The notes below the pieces were generated by a model. The model did no database searches. It was not told the DNA's origin and worked only from the letters and a program-made list of their open reading frames with translations. A stretch of DNA of 64,000 nt, taken from the NCBI GenBank assembly GCA_902558835.1, contig CACEFK010000001.1, positions 62,001 through 126,000 of the forward strand, written 5' to 3'. How positions within the stretch are numbered: the first letter of the stretch is position 1; every line of letters begins with the position of its first letter. Source of the stretch: an uncultured Pelagibacteraceae bacterium (GTDB taxonomy: Bacteria > Pseudomonadota > Alphaproteobacteria > Pelagibacterales > Pelagibacteraceae). Of this stretch, positions 29,112 through 37,715 are shown in pieces. The position numbers and the translations under genes were made by a program.

Positions 29112-31184
29112 ATGTTTAAAGTATACAAGAAGGAAATTGAAGTAGCAGGAAAGAAGATAAGTTTAGAAACAGGTAAAGTAGCAAGACAGGCAGACGGTGC
29201 AATAATCGCAACATGTGGAGAGACAGTCGTACTAGCAACAGTAGTAGGAGCAAAAAAAGTAAATCCTGATATGGATTACTTTCCATTATCTGTAAATTAC
29301 CAAGAAAAATATTATGCAGCTGGAAAAATTCCAGGTGGATATTTCAAAAGAGAAGCAAGACCAACTGAGAGTGAAACATTAATCTCTAGATTAATTGACA
29401 GACCAATCAGACCTTTGTTTCCAGATGAATTTAAAAATGAAGTACAGTTGTTACCAACTGTAATTTCATATGATAAAGAAAATGAACCAGATATTTTATC
29501 AATCACTGCATCTTCAGCAGCTTTAGCTATATCAGGAATGCCATTTATGGGTCCTGTAGGTGCTTCAAGAGTTGGCTTTGTAGATGGAAAATATGTTTTA
29601 AACCCATCTAAAGCAGAATTAGAAAAATCAAAATTAGATTTAGTTGTAGCAGGTACAAAAGATGCTGTACTTATGGTTGAGTCTGAAGCAAGTGGTTTAA
29701 CAGAAGAAGAAATGTTAAATGCAGTTAAATTTGGTCATGAGGGATTTGTTCCAGTGATTGAAATGATCGAGGAACTTGCAAAAGAATGCAGGAAACCTGA
29801 GTGGACTGTTGAAAAGAAAGATCTATCAGAAGTTAAGAAAAAACTTGAAGAAAATTTTACAGAAGATCTTACGAAAGCTTTTGCAACTAGAGATAAACAA
29901 GATAGATCAAATCAAATTTCAGAGATTACTGATAAAGCCAAAAAGCTTTATGAGGAAGATGAAAATTACACTGATCTAGATGTCAACAGTCAGTTAAAAA
30001 ATCTTGAAAAATCAATTGTTAGAACTGATATTCTAAAAAACAAAAATAGAATTGATGGTAGAGGCTTATCAGATGTAAGGCCTATAGAATGTGAAGTTGG
30101 TGTTCTACCAAGAGCACATGGTTCTGCATTATTCACTAGAGGTGAAACCCAAGCAATTGTTGTAGCAACTTTAGGAACATCTGATGACGAGCAAAGAATT
30201 GAAAGTTTAGATGGATTACAAAGAGAGCGATTTATGCTTCACTATAATTTTCCACCTTTTTCAGTTGGAGAAACTGGAAGAATTGGAACAGGTAGAAGAG
30301 AAATTGGTCATGGTAAATTAGCTTGGAGAGCAATTAACTCTTCATTACCAACCAAAGAAGCATTTCCGTATACTTTTAGAGTAGTTTCAGAGATTACAGA
30401 GTCTAATGGTTCTTCTTCAATGGCTACTGTTTGCGGAACTTCTTTAGCATTAATGGATGCTGGAGTACCAATAAAAGAGCCAGTTGCTGGTATTGCAATG
30501 GGATTAATTAAAGAAGGTGATGATTTCAGTGTTCTATCAGATATTTTAGGTGACGAAGATCATCTTGGTGACATGGACTTTAAAGTTGCTGGAACTAAGG
30601 ATGGAATTACTTCTCTCCAAATGGATATCAAAATCACAGGTATTACATTTGAAATTATGGAGCAGGCATTAAGTCAAGCTAAAGACGGAAGAGTTCATAT
30701 CTTGGGAGAAATGAATAAAGCATTATCAGCTTCAAGATCTGATGTTGGAAAACACACTCCAAAAATGGAACAAGTCAATGTAGATAAAAAAGACATTGCT
30801 GCCGTAATTGGAAAAGGTGGTGCAACAATCAGAGAGATAGTTGAAAAATCAGGTGCGAAAGTAGATGTAAATGACGAAGGTGTGGTAACAGTTGCTGCTC
30901 CAGATGAAGAGTCTAGAAACATCGCAATGCAAATGATTAAAGACATCACTGCAAAAGCTGAATTAAACAAAATTTATTCAGGTAAAGTAATGAAGATCAT
31001 GGAGTTTGGTGCATTTGTTAATTTTTTAGGAAAACAAGATGGACTTGTTCATATCTCAGAACTTGCCGATAAAAGAGTAGCTAAAGTAACTGATGTTGTA
31101 AAAGAAGGCGACGAGGTAAAAGTTAAAGTGATTGGTTTCGATAGGGGTAAAGTTAAACTTTCTATGAAACAAGCTGCTGAATAA
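29112..31184 (+). CDS. pnp: Polyribonucleotide nucleotidyltransferase (PNPase)
   Basis: Phosphorolytic 3'-5' exoribonuclease of RNA decay. The 690 residues have two RNase PH domains (first: [23 protein letters not shown]; second: [32 protein letters not shown]). An alpha-helical linker joins them; a KH domain ([25 protein letters not shown]) and an S1 domain ([26 protein letters not shown]) follow. Complete. The first 40 codons continue the purine-rich composition of the leader. A 7-bp GC hairpin follows the stop. Confidence 0.98.
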   Translation: MFKVYKKEIEVAGKKISLETGKVARQADGAIIATCGETVVLATVVGAKKVNPDMDYFPLSVNYQEKYYAAGKIPGGYFKREARPTESETLISRLIDRPIRPLFPDEFKNEVQLLPTVISYDKENEPDILSITASSAALAISGMPFMGPVGASRVGFVDGKYVLNPSKAELEKSKLDLVVAGTKDAVLMVESEASGLTEEEMLNAVKFGHEGFVPVIEMIEELAKECRKPEWTVEKKDLSEVKKKLEENFTEDLTKAFATRDKQDRSNQISEITDKAKKLYEEDENYTDLDVNSQLKNLEKSIVRTDILKNKNRIDGRGLSDVRPIECEVGVLPRAHGSALFTRGETQAIVVATLGTSDDEQRIESLDGLQRERFMLHYNFPPFSVGETGRIGTGRREIGHGKLAWRAINSSLPTKEAFPYTFRVVSEITESNGSSSMATVCGTSLALMDAGVPIKEPVAGIAMGLIKEGDDFSVLSDILGDEDHLGDMDFKVAGTKDGITSLQMDIKITGITFEIMEQALSQAKDGRVHILGEMNKALSASRSDVGKHTPKMEQVNVDKKDIAAVIGKGGATIREIVEKSGAKVDVNDEGVVTVAAPDEESRNIAMQMIKDITAKAELNKIYSGKVMKIMEFGAFVNFLGKQDGLVHISELADKRVAKVTDVVKEGDEVKVKVIGFDRGKVKLSMKQAAE

Positions 31185-31198
31185 TAAGTTTATATGTT

Positions 31199-31225
31199 TG
31201 GGGCACCCATTTAAAGAATGCCCCA
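31199..31225 (+). other. GC hairpin after pnp without a T-run
   Basis: TGGGGCA (31199-31205) pairs with TGCCCCA (31219-31225) around a 13-base loop. It stands out in very AT-rich DNA and sits 15 bases past the pnp stop. No T-run follows on either strand, so it may be a 3'-end stabiliser or a Rho-linked terminator more than an intrinsic one. Confidence 0.6.
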
Positions 31226-31258
31226 CTCAAAATAAATAAATTAAGATTAATTTACTAA

Positions 31259-31648
31259 TTATTTAACTAATTTAATTATATCCGAAATAATCTTTTTGCT
31301 GTCAGGGACATAATTTTTAGAAGGACCAGAAAAGTGTTCTTGTCGTTGTAAAAAAAATAATAATGCTCTTAAATGTTGTAATGAATTTTTATGTTTCTTT
31401 TCATCAAAATATTCATCATAAATTTTATGATACTTATCAAATAATTCTTCATCTTCGTATGCATTGTAAGTTAAAGCGAACTGACTAATATGCAATTCAT
31501 GACAGTTATCTAAATTTGGTATCTCTTCTAAAGTTAATTTTTCATTAGGTATTTGAAAATCTTGAAAATCAATTAATTGAATTAATTTAAAAGCGTCTCC
31601 TTCATTTATTTCTTTTATAAATAATTTCCATATTCCTAACTGATCCAT
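31259..31648 (-). CDS. Hypothetical protein, 129 residues, unrecognised
   Basis: I do not recognise this family. The protein has 129 residues, no signal peptide or membrane segment, and is acidic overall with many aromatic residues. Notable stretches are NLDNCHELHISQFALTYNAY, KYHKIYDEYFDEKKHKN and LRALLFFLQRQEHFSGPS, which suggest a compact helical protein. Codon use is like its neighbours, and it has an ATG start. It lies alone between the pnp 3' hairpin and fabI, on the fabI strand, 77 bases downstream of the fabI stop. Being retained in such a compact chromosome argues for a real function. Confidence 0.7.
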   Translation of the reverse strand: MDQLGIWKLFIKEINEGDAFKLIQLIDFQDFQIPNEKLTLEEIPNLDNCHELHISQFALTYNAYEDEELFDKYHKIYDEYFDEKKHKNSLQHLRALLFFLQRQEHFSGPSKNYVPDSKKIISDIIKLVK

Positions 31649-31725
31649 AAAAATATTATATCACAGTCATTATTGAGCAGAAATTGTTCTATTAATTGTT
31701 GGGAATACTCTTTCTTATTATTTAT

Positions 31726-32511
31726 CTAGGTAATGTTTTTAGGGTCTGGCATTCCAACCTTGTTATATCCAGCATCTACGTAGTGAATTTCACCAGTAAC
31801 TCCGTTTGCAAGGTCACTTAGTAGATATAATGCTGAATTTCCAACATCATGGATATCTACATTTCTCTTAAGAAAAGAATGGTCTTCATTCCATTTATAT
31901 AGGAATTTTGCGTCTCCTATTGCAGAGGCAGCCAATGTCTTGATAGGTCCTGCACTTATAGCATTTACTCTCATGCCTTTAGCACCCAAATCTCTAGCTA
32001 AATATTTAACACTGGCCTCTAAAGCTGATTTACAAACACCCATTACGTTATAATTTGGAATTGCTTTCGTAGACTCATAAGTTAAAGTTAATAAGCTTCC
32101 ACCTTGTTTCATTACCTTTGAAGCTTCTTTTGCTACTTCAGTAAATGAAAAGCATGAAATTAACATACTTCTTAAAAAGTTTTCTCTAGTCGTATTTAAA
32201 TATTCACCTGATAACTCTGATTTATCAGAGAAAGCAACTGCATGAACTACAAAATCAATTTCACCCCATTGGGATTTAATATCTTCAAATAGTTTTACAA
32301 CTTCTTCTTTTTTTTCAACATCACAACTAAATGTAACATTTGAATTTAATTTTTCTGCTAAAGGAACTACTCTTTTTTTTAAAGCATCACCTAAATAAGT
32401 AAATGCTAGTTCCGCTCCAGCTTCAGCAAGTTTTTGAGAAATTCCCCAAGCAATAGATCTTTCATTGGCAACACCCATGATCAAACCTTTTTTACCTTTC
32501 ATCAAACTCAT
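31726..32511 (-). CDS. fabI: Enoyl-[acyl-carrier-protein] reductase (NADH)
   Basis: Last reduction of the fatty-acid elongation cycle. The 261 residues carry the FabI N-terminus GKKGLIMGVANERSIAWGIS and the SDR catalytic Tyr-x6-Lys in YNVMGVCKSALEASVKYLA. ISAGPIKTLAASAI and HDVGNSALYLLSDLANGVTGEIHYVDAGYN block complete the family pattern. Full length. It is last in fabA-fabB-fabI with 3-base spacing after fabB. Confidence 0.97.
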   Translation of the reverse strand: MSLMKGKKGLIMGVANERSIAWGISQKLAEAGAELAFTYLGDALKKRVVPLAEKLNSNVTFSCDVEKKEEVVKLFEDIKSQWGEIDFVVHAVAFSDKSELSGEYLNTTRENFLRSMLISCFSFTEVAKEASKVMKQGGSLLTLTYESTKAIPNYNVMGVCKSALEASVKYLARDLGAKGMRVNAISAGPIKTLAASAIGDAKFLYKWNEDHSFLKRNVDIHDVGNSALYLLSDLANGVTGEIHYVDAGYNKVGMPDPKNIT

Positions 32512-32514
32512 AAA

Positions 32515-33726
32515 CTAAACCTTTTCAAAAATTAAAGCTGCATTAGTTCCACCAAAACCAAAACTATTTGACATTACTGTATTTAAAGTTGCGCCTGTTT
32601 CAGTTTTTGCAACAATTGGAAATTTTTTAGCATTATCATCCATATCTGTAATATTTGCTGATCCTGTTATGAAATTATTCTTCATCATTATCAAACAATA
32701 GATTGCTTCATGCACTGAAGCAGCCCCTAAAGGATGACCCGATAAAGATTTTGTTGAACTTATTTTTGGAATGTCCTCTTCAAAAGTTTCTTTAATAGCA
32801 TTTAGTTCAGTTATATCTCCAACTGGAGTAGATGTTCCGTGAGTATTAATATAATCAATTTTATTTTTAGCAGTTGCCATTGCCATTTTCATACATCTAA
32901 CAGCTCCTTCACCTGATGGCGCTACCATATCGTATCCATCTGAAGTTGCTCCATAACCAGTTAATTCCGCGTATATCTTTGCCCCTCTTGCTTTAGCATG
33001 TTCATATTCTTCAAGTACTAATACGCCTGCACCACCTGCAATTACAAACCCATCTCTAGTTTTATCATAAGCTCTAGACGCAGATTGTGGAGTGTCATTA
33101 TATTTTGATGATAAAGCTGTCATTGCATCAAACATTGCAGTTAATGCCCAATGAATTTCTTCACTTCCACCCGCAAAAACAATATCTTGCTTACCCATTT
33201 GAATTAATTCCATTCCATTACCAATGCAGTGACCACTCGTGGCACAAGCTGAACTCATTGTATAATTAGTTCCCTTTATTTTAAATGGAACTGCAAGTGT
33301 TGCAGAAGCAGTACTGGCCATAGTTCTTGGAACAATAAAAGGTCCCATTAATTTTGGTGTTTTCGCTCTAGTTTTATCAGCAGCTAAAATTACATTTTCT
33401 ATAGAAGGTCCCCCTGAGCCCATCACGATTCCAGTTTTAAAATTACTTACTTCACTTTCTTCTAATCCAGAGTCTTCAATAGCTTCTTTCATTGCAATAT
33501 AATTGTAAGCTGAGCCTGAACCCATAAATCTAATTGTTTTTCTATCGATATGATCCTCTAGTTTAATATTTGGTTTTCCATGAACATGACTTTTTAAATT
33601 ATGCTCTTTATAATCTTCAGCATAAGAAATTCCTGATTTTGAATTTAGTAAAGATTGATGAACCTCTTCTTGATTATTGCCTAAGCAAGAAACTACCCCT
33701 AAACCTGTAATAACCACTCTTCTCAT
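32515..33726 (-). CDS. fabB: 3-oxoacyl-[acyl-carrier-protein] synthase I
   Basis: Condensing enzyme that elongates unsaturated acyl chains made by FabA. The 403 residues have the active-site cysteine in [12 protein letters not shown] and the two histidines in [12 protein letters not shown] and [29 protein letters not shown] closes the protein. Pairing with fabA makes FabB more likely than FabF. Its start shares one base with the fabA stop. Confidence 0.97.
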   Translation of the reverse strand: MRRVVITGLGVVSCLGNNQEEVHQSLLNSKSGISYAEDYKEHNLKSHVHGKPNIKLEDHIDRKTIRFMGSGSAYNYIAMKEAIEDSGLEESEVSNFKTGIVMGSGGPSIENVILAADKTRAKTPKLMGPFIVPRTMASTASATLAVPFKIKGTNYTMSSACATSGHCIGNGMELIQMGKQDIVFAGGSEEIHWALTAMFDAMTALSSKYNDTPQSASRAYDKTRDGFVIAGGAGVLVLEEYEHAKARGAKIYAELTGYGATSDGYDMVAPSGEGAVRCMKMAMATAKNKIDYINTHGTSTPVGDITELNAIKETFEEDIPKISSTKSLSGHPLGAASVHEAIYCLIMMKNNFITGSANITDMDDNAKKFPIVAKTETGATLNTVMSNSFGFGGTNAALIFEKV

Positions 33727-34226
33727 TATTTAAATAACCCTACTTTTAAACTTTCTGCTGAATATATTTTTTTATTATCTGCAAGAACAATTCCGTTTGC
33801 AAGCCCAACAGTTGTCCCTCCAGGAGACATAATTTTCTTCATATCTATTTCATATCTTACATTTTTTACACTTTGTAAAACTTCACCTGTAAATTTTACA
33901 GTACCCACTCCTAAAGCTCTTCCTTTTCCAGGGTTTCCTAGCCAGCCTAGAAAAAAACCTACCAGTTGCCACATAGCATCCAAACCTAAGCACCCTGGCA
34001 TAACTGGATCTTTTTTAAAATGACAATCAAAAAACCATAGATCATCTTTAATGTCTAATTCAGCTTTTAAAGAGCCTTTATTAAATGTACCATTATTTTC
34101 ATTGATTTCAGTTATTCTGTCAAACATAAGCATTGGTGGAAGAGGTAATTTTGCATTTCCAGGACCAAAAAGGTCTCCATTTCCACAAGTTATTAGGTCA
34201 TCATAGGAGTATGAATTTTTTTTCAT
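33726..34226 (-). CDS. fabA: 3-hydroxydecanoyl-ACP dehydratase/isomerase
   Basis: Introduces the cis double bond in anaerobic unsaturated fatty-acid synthesis. I start at the ATG at 34226 (166 residues). It has a GGGAG Shine-Dalgarno about 9 bases upstream, whereas the frame opens further upstream at a poor site. [20 protein letters not shown] carries the catalytic histidine and aspartate; E. coli has GD where this protein has KD. Near full length (E. coli 172). It is divergent from irr, the arrangement seen in other alphaproteobacteria. Confidence 0.97.
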   Translation of the reverse strand: MKKNSYSYDDLITCGNGDLFGPGNAKLPLPPMLMFDRITEINENNGTFNKGSLKAELDIKDDLWFFDCHFKKDPVMPGCLGLDAMWQLVGFFLGWLGNPGKGRALGVGTVKFTGEVLQSVKNVRYEIDMKKIMSPGGTTVGLANGIVLADNKKIYSAESLKVGLFK

Positions 34227-34297
34227 AATTTTGAGCTCCCTTAATACTTGATTTAATCCTAATATAATATAATAAAACAGTATATTTTTATTCATAC

Positions 34298-34314
34298 TTT
34301 AGAATAATTATAAA
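34298..34314. promoter_or_regulatory. Irr-box (ICE)-like palindrome before irr
   Basis: TTTAGAATAATTATAAA is a near-perfect inverted repeat with one mismatch to the alphaproteobacterial iron-control element TTTAGAA-N3-TTCTAAA. It ends 5 bases before the irr ATG, in the irr/fabA intergenic region, so it could mediate autoregulation and also affect fabA. Its reverse complement matches the site before rubrerythrin at 15 of 17 positions. Confidence 0.62.
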
Positions 34315-34319
34315 AAACG

Positions 34320-34748
34320 ATGCCAAAAAACTGCAATTTTATTGAAAAATTAAGAGAAGTTGGGCTTAGACCTACCAAGCAAAGAGTAAAAATGTGTGAA
34401 GTTTTATATAATAGAGAAAAAACTTTTCATTTCACAATTAACGATTTGGTTAAATTGTTATCTGAGAAAATGAATCAAAAGATATCTCTAGCTACAGTTT
34501 ATAACACAGTGCATGCATTTGAAAAAAAAGGATACCTAAAAGAAATTTCAATCGATAGTCATAAAAGTTATTTTGATACAAACACATCAGCACATCATCA
34601 TTTTTTTGATGAAGATACGCATGAGCTAATCGATTGTGATGAGAGCGATATAGACAAAATAAGTATTAGAAAAAATATAACTGGAAAAAAAATAAATTCC
34701 GTTGAAGTTTTGGTTAGAGTTGCGAGTGATAATCAAACTCAAAAATAA
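34320..34748 (+). CDS. irr: Irr-type Fur-family iron response regulator
   Basis: Iron/heme-responsive transcription factor of alphaproteobacteria, 142 residues. LREVGLRPTKQRVKMCEVLY and KISLATVYNTVHAFEKKGYLKEIS form the winged helix. SAHHHFFDEDTHELIDCDE is the histidine-rich block typical of Irr, where HHH takes part in metal/heme sensing. The divergent fabA-fabB-fabI neighbourhood supports Irr over Fur. An Irr-box-like palindrome lies immediately before its ATG and another before the downstream rubrerythrin, which fits autoregulation and local control. No clear Shine-Dalgarno is seen. Confidence 0.9.
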   Translation: MPKNCNFIEKLREVGLRPTKQRVKMCEVLYNREKTFHFTINDLVKLLSEKMNQKISLATVYNTVHAFEKKGYLKEISIDSHKSYFDTNTSAHHHFFDEDTHELIDCDESDIDKISIRKNITGKKINSVEVLVRVASDNQTQK

Positions 34749-34777
34749 TTCTATCAAATCAAATACTTAAAATCTAC

Positions 34778-34794
34778 ATTATAATAATTCTAAA
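34778..34794. promoter_or_regulatory. Irr-box (ICE)-like palindrome before rubrerythrin
   Basis: ATTATAATAATTCTAAA contains the full TTCTAAA half-site and a weaker left arm. It matches the reverse complement of the irr site (34298-34314) at 15 of 17 bases. It lies 3 bases upstream of a TTGACA -35 element, a position where a bound regulator could contact RNA polymerase. Confidence 0.6.
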
Positions 34795-34797
34795 CTG

Positions 34798-34825
34798 TTG
34801 ACATATTCATCATAACCATTATATG
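34798..34825 (+). promoter_or_regulatory. Sigma70-type promoter of the rubrerythrin operon
   Basis: A perfect TTGACA (34798-34803) is followed after 16 bases by TATATG (34820-34825) as the best -10. It ends 28 bases before the rubrerythrin ATG, which has a strong AAGGAGAAA Shine-Dalgarno. The -35 is the best seen in this part of the window. Confidence 0.65.
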
Positions 34826-34853
34826 GTGAGTAACATTTAAAAGGAGAAAAATA

Positions 34854-35270
34854 ATGTCTTTAAAAGGAAGTAAAACAGAAGAAAACTTAAAAGCAGCATT
34901 CGCTGGAGAAAGTCAAGCAAATAGAAGATATCTTTATTTTGCACAAAAAGCGGACATCGAAGGTTACAATGATGTAGCTACAGTTTTTAGATCAACAGCA
35001 GAAGGTGAAACTGGTCACGCTCATGGTCATTTAGAATACTTAGAACAAGTTGGTGACCCAGCAACAGGCAAACCAATTGGCGAAACTAAAGCTAACTTAG
35101 CCTCAGCTATCGAAGGTGAAACTCATGAGTACACAGATATGTACCCTGGTATGGCCAAGACTGCTAGAGAAGAAGGTTTTGAAGAAATCGCAGACTGGTT
35201 TGAAACTTTAGCTAAAGCTGAAAAATCACACGCTGGTAAATTTCAAAAAACTTTAGAGTCTATTAGCTAA
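34854..35270 (+). CDS. Rubrerythrin, erythrin domain only (no rubredoxin domain)
   Basis: Predicted di-iron peroxidase reducing H2O2, 138 residues. The four-helix ferritin-like domain has the two ligand sets: FAGES with Glu19 and GETGH with Glu52/His55; then a GETHEYT stretch and [11 protein letters not shown] with the last Glu-x2-His. Classical rubrerythrins carry a C-terminal rubredoxin of about 50 residues with two CxxC motifs; this one has no cysteine at all, so an external electron donor is needed. Strong Shine-Dalgarno and promoter suggest high expression. It leads an operon-like set with a GlpC-like Fe-S protein and a DUF3501 gene. Confidence 0.95.
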   Translation: MSLKGSKTEENLKAAFAGESQANRRYLYFAQKADIEGYNDVATVFRSTAEGETGHAHGHLEYLEQVGDPATGKPIGETKANLASAIEGETHEYTDMYPGMAKTAREEGFEEIADWFETLAKAEKSHAGKFQKTLESIS

Positions 35271-35279
35271 TCAAATTAC

Positions 35280-35304
35280 TTAGTGGGCGTTAGTCGCCCA
35301 CTAA
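35280..35304 (+). other. GC-rich hairpin between rubrerythrin and the GlpC-like gene
   Basis: A perfect 10-bp stem TTAGTGGGCG / CGCCCACTAA (35280-35289, 35295-35304) with a 5-base loop lies 9 bases after the rubrerythrin stop and 31 bases before the next ATG. An A-run follows instead of a T-run, so I expect partial termination or 3'-end protection of the rubrerythrin mRNA. Confidence 0.72.
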
Positions 35305-35335
35305 AAACAATTCGAATTTCAAATAACTAAATTAT

Positions 35336-36667
35336 ATGAGTAAAGAAGGAAGCTTAGGTGCACCTATAAGACACCCCATAGATTTTGAGCATCCTGATTT
35401 TTTAAATCCTGAAAAATTAGATGCTGAAATGAGAAGAGTGTTTGATATTTGTCATGGATGCAGGAGATGTTTTAATCTTTGCGACTCTTTCCCAAAGTTA
35501 TTTGATATGATTGATGAGTCTAAAAATGAGGATGTTGAAAGCTTATCTAGCGATCAATTTGCCCCTGTTGTTGATGCATGTACTTTGTGTGATATGTGCT
35601 TTATGACCAAATGCCCATATGTCCCCCCCCATGATTTTGATCTTGATTTTCCACACTTAATGCTTCGATACAGAACAGCTCAAAAAAAATTAGGTAAATT
35701 ACCAAGTGTACCAACACAATTAGCTCAAATAGACCGAAATGCTAAAATTGGCGTTATGTTCTCTAAAATAATTAACTGGGCTTCAAATATTAAAAATAAA
35801 TTAATTAGAAAAATCTTAGAATTTATTACTGGAATAGATAAAAGAGTTCAGTTGCCAAAATATAACTCAGAAACATTTTCAAATTTTTTTAAAAAAAATA
35901 AAGATAAGATAAATTATCAAACACCTTCTAAAGATAGAAAAGTTGTTATCTATTCAACTTGTTTTGTTAATTTTAATAAAAAAAATACAGGTGTTGCTGC
36001 TTTAAAAGTTTTGAAAAAAAATGGTTTAGAGGTTCAGGAGGCTTACCCTGGTTGTTGTGGGATGCCATTCCTAGAGCAAGCAGATTTGCCAAAAGTTGTC
36101 GTACAAGCCAAAAAAGTTTCCAAGGATTTAATCGAATGGATTGATAAAGGATATAAGGTAGTAACATTAACAGCGAGTTGTGGGTTGATGTTAAAATTTG
36201 AATGGCCTTTGTTGTTACCAAACGATGAAAAAATAAAAAAATTATCTGCTAACGTAATGGATATTGATGAGTATGTCGTGGATATTGCAAACAATGAGGG
36301 ATTAGCAGAAGGATTAAATGAGATTGATGGAGGTGTAACTGTACATCATGCTTGTCATGCTAGGGCACAGAACATGGGTATCAAAGCAAGAGATATGTTA
36401 AAATTAATACCAAACGTTAAAATTGATGTAGTTGAAAGATGCGCGGGTCATGGAGGAACTTTTGGAGTAATGAAAGAAACTCATGATTTATCAAATAAAG
36501 TTGGAAGACCTACAGCTAGACAAATAAAAACTAAAAATAATAAGTATATGGCTTCTGATTGTCCTTTAGCTGGTAAACATTTAAAACAGTTAGAAGTTGA
36601 TACAAACATATCTAACGATGAGGCACTACATCCTATCGAATTAATGGCAAAAAGTTATAATTTATGA
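35336..36667 (+). CDS. GlpC/HdrD-like Fe-S oxidoreductase
   Basis: Predicted electron-transfer protein, 443 residues, soluble. Two 4Fe-4S motifs come first: C39, C42, C45, C49 (CHGCRRCFNLC) and C82, C85, C88, C93 (CTLCDMCFMTKCP). Two CCG-type domains follow; the first has CCGMPFLEQ, while in the second the CCG is replaced by CAGHGGTFG. GlpC and HdrD use such domains to pass electrons or bind non-cubane clusters, but no glpA or glpB is near. The genes on either side are rubrerythrin and DUF3501, so I infer that it reduces the rubredoxin-less rubrerythrin. Its stop overlaps the next ATG (ATGA). Confidence 0.88.
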   Translation: MSKEGSLGAPIRHPIDFEHPDFLNPEKLDAEMRRVFDICHGCRRCFNLCDSFPKLFDMIDESKNEDVESLSSDQFAPVVDACTLCDMCFMTKCPYVPPHDFDLDFPHLMLRYRTAQKKLGKLPSVPTQLAQIDRNAKIGVMFSKIINWASNIKNKLIRKILEFITGIDKRVQLPKYNSETFSNFFKKNKDKINYQTPSKDRKVVIYSTCFVNFNKKNTGVAALKVLKKNGLEVQEAYPGCCGMPFLEQADLPKVVVQAKKVSKDLIEWIDKGYKVVTLTASCGLMLKFEWPLLLPNDEKIKKLSANVMDIDEYVVDIANNEGLAEGLNEIDGGVTVHHACHARAQNMGIKARDMLKLIPNVKIDVVERCAGHGGTFGVMKETHDLSNKVGRPTARQIKTKNNKYMASDCPLAGKHLKQLEVDTNISNDEALHPIELMAKSYNL

Positions 36668-37263
36668 TCATGCCGAGAGAAAAAAGAGAAATTCAAAAAG
36701 AAGACATAATTCCTTTAGATGTTTATACAGAAAAGAGACGTGAATTAAGAAAAAGCATTGTTGATTATAAAAAAAATAGAAGAGTTGCTTTAGGTCCTTA
36801 TGCCACTTTTTATTTTGAAAGTTATGAAACAATGTTAGCCCAAGTACAAGAGATGTTGTACATTGAAAAAGGTGGTGACGAGCAACTTCAGGATGAGTTA
36901 TCTGCGTACAATCCTTTAATACCTAACGGCAAAGAACTAACTGCAACTTTAATGTTTGAAATAGATAATCCTATTTCAAGGGCTGCGTTCCTTGGAAAAG
37001 TCGGTGGAATAGAAGAAACAGTATTTATGAAAATAAATGGTGAGAAAATTAAAGCAGTCCCTGAAGAAGATGTTGATAGAACCTCTGCTGAGGGAAAAGC
37101 TTCCTCTGTACAGTTTATTCACTTTAATTTTACTGATGATCAAATTGAAAAATTTCAATCTAATAGCTCAGAAATTGAGCTTGGTATTGATCATAAAGAA
37201 TATTCTCATAGCACAAAATTATCTAAAGAAAATATAGCCTCTTTATCTGCTGATTTTAGTTAA
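36664..37263 (+). CDS. DUF3501 family protein
   Basis: A 199-residue soluble protein of unknown function. The stretch EDIIPLDVYTEKRRELRKSI followed by VALGPYATFYFESYETML and QVQEMLYIEKG is what I recognise as DUF3501, a family found next to rubrerythrin and GlpC-like genes in proteobacteria. The ATG at 36664 overlaps the upstream stop (ATGA); a second ATG at 36670 is an alternative and removes two residues. No cysteines are seen, so it is not itself an Fe-S protein. Perhaps an assembly or docking partner; this is inference. Its TAA is shared with the convergent SH3-protein stop. Confidence 0.84.
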   Translation: MIMPREKREIQKEDIIPLDVYTEKRRELRKSIVDYKKNRRVALGPYATFYFESYETMLAQVQEMLYIEKGGDEQLQDELSAYNPLIPNGKELTATLMFEIDNPISRAAFLGKVGGIEETVFMKINGEKIKAVPEEDVDRTSAEGKASSVQFIHFNFTDDQIEKFQSNSSEIELGIDHKEYSHSTKLSKENIASLSADFS

Positions 37264-37715
37264 TTTAGTCCCCAAATATTATCTGTTTTAATCCAACCTT
37301 CAAATTCTTCTGATGTAATTTTACACCAATTTTGTTCACATTTTTCTACAATTAATAATCTTCCCTCTTTTATTTGAGCAATTGGTTTAGCAAAAGATGT
37401 AGGTTTCTTAAATAAGACTTTATCTTTTGTGGCTATTACTGAATTACTTTTTTTTAATTGAGAAATATGAATCCATCCACTGTTATTTTTTAAATCAATA
37501 ATTCGCCTGAAATTCTCTTTTTTATCGATTTGTTTTAATGGAAGATTTATTTTTTTATAAACGTATTTAATATCAGACTCAAAACTTGGTCCGTAACGAA
37601 CATTTACTTTATTTTTTTTAAGAGAGACAAAAATTTCATTAGCAAACGAAATGTGAGTAAAAAATAACAAAAAAAATACTATATAAATTTTTTTTATTAT
37701 TAATTGCATAAGCAT
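37260..37715 (-). CDS. Exported bacterial SH3-like domain protein
   Basis: A 151-residue secreted protein with a signal peptide (IYIVFFLLFFTHISFA, residues about 10-25). Two SH3b-like segments follow: one has KKNKVNVRYGPSFESDIKYVY and SGWIHISQL, the other EGRLLIVEKCEQNWCKI and FEGWIKTDNIWG. This is the PF06347 layout. Such proteins usually bind cell wall. ATG codons at 37715 and 37709 are both possible; each lies within the end of the MoeB-like gene, so the two are coupled. Confidence 0.8.
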   Translation of the reverse strand: MLMQLIIKKIYIVFFLLFFTHISFANEIFVSLKKNKVNVRYGPSFESDIKYVYKKINLPLKQIDKKENFRRIIDLKNNSGWIHISQLKKSNSVIATKDKVLFKKPTSFAKPIAQIKEGRLLIVEKCEQNWCKITSEEFEGWIKTDNIWGLN

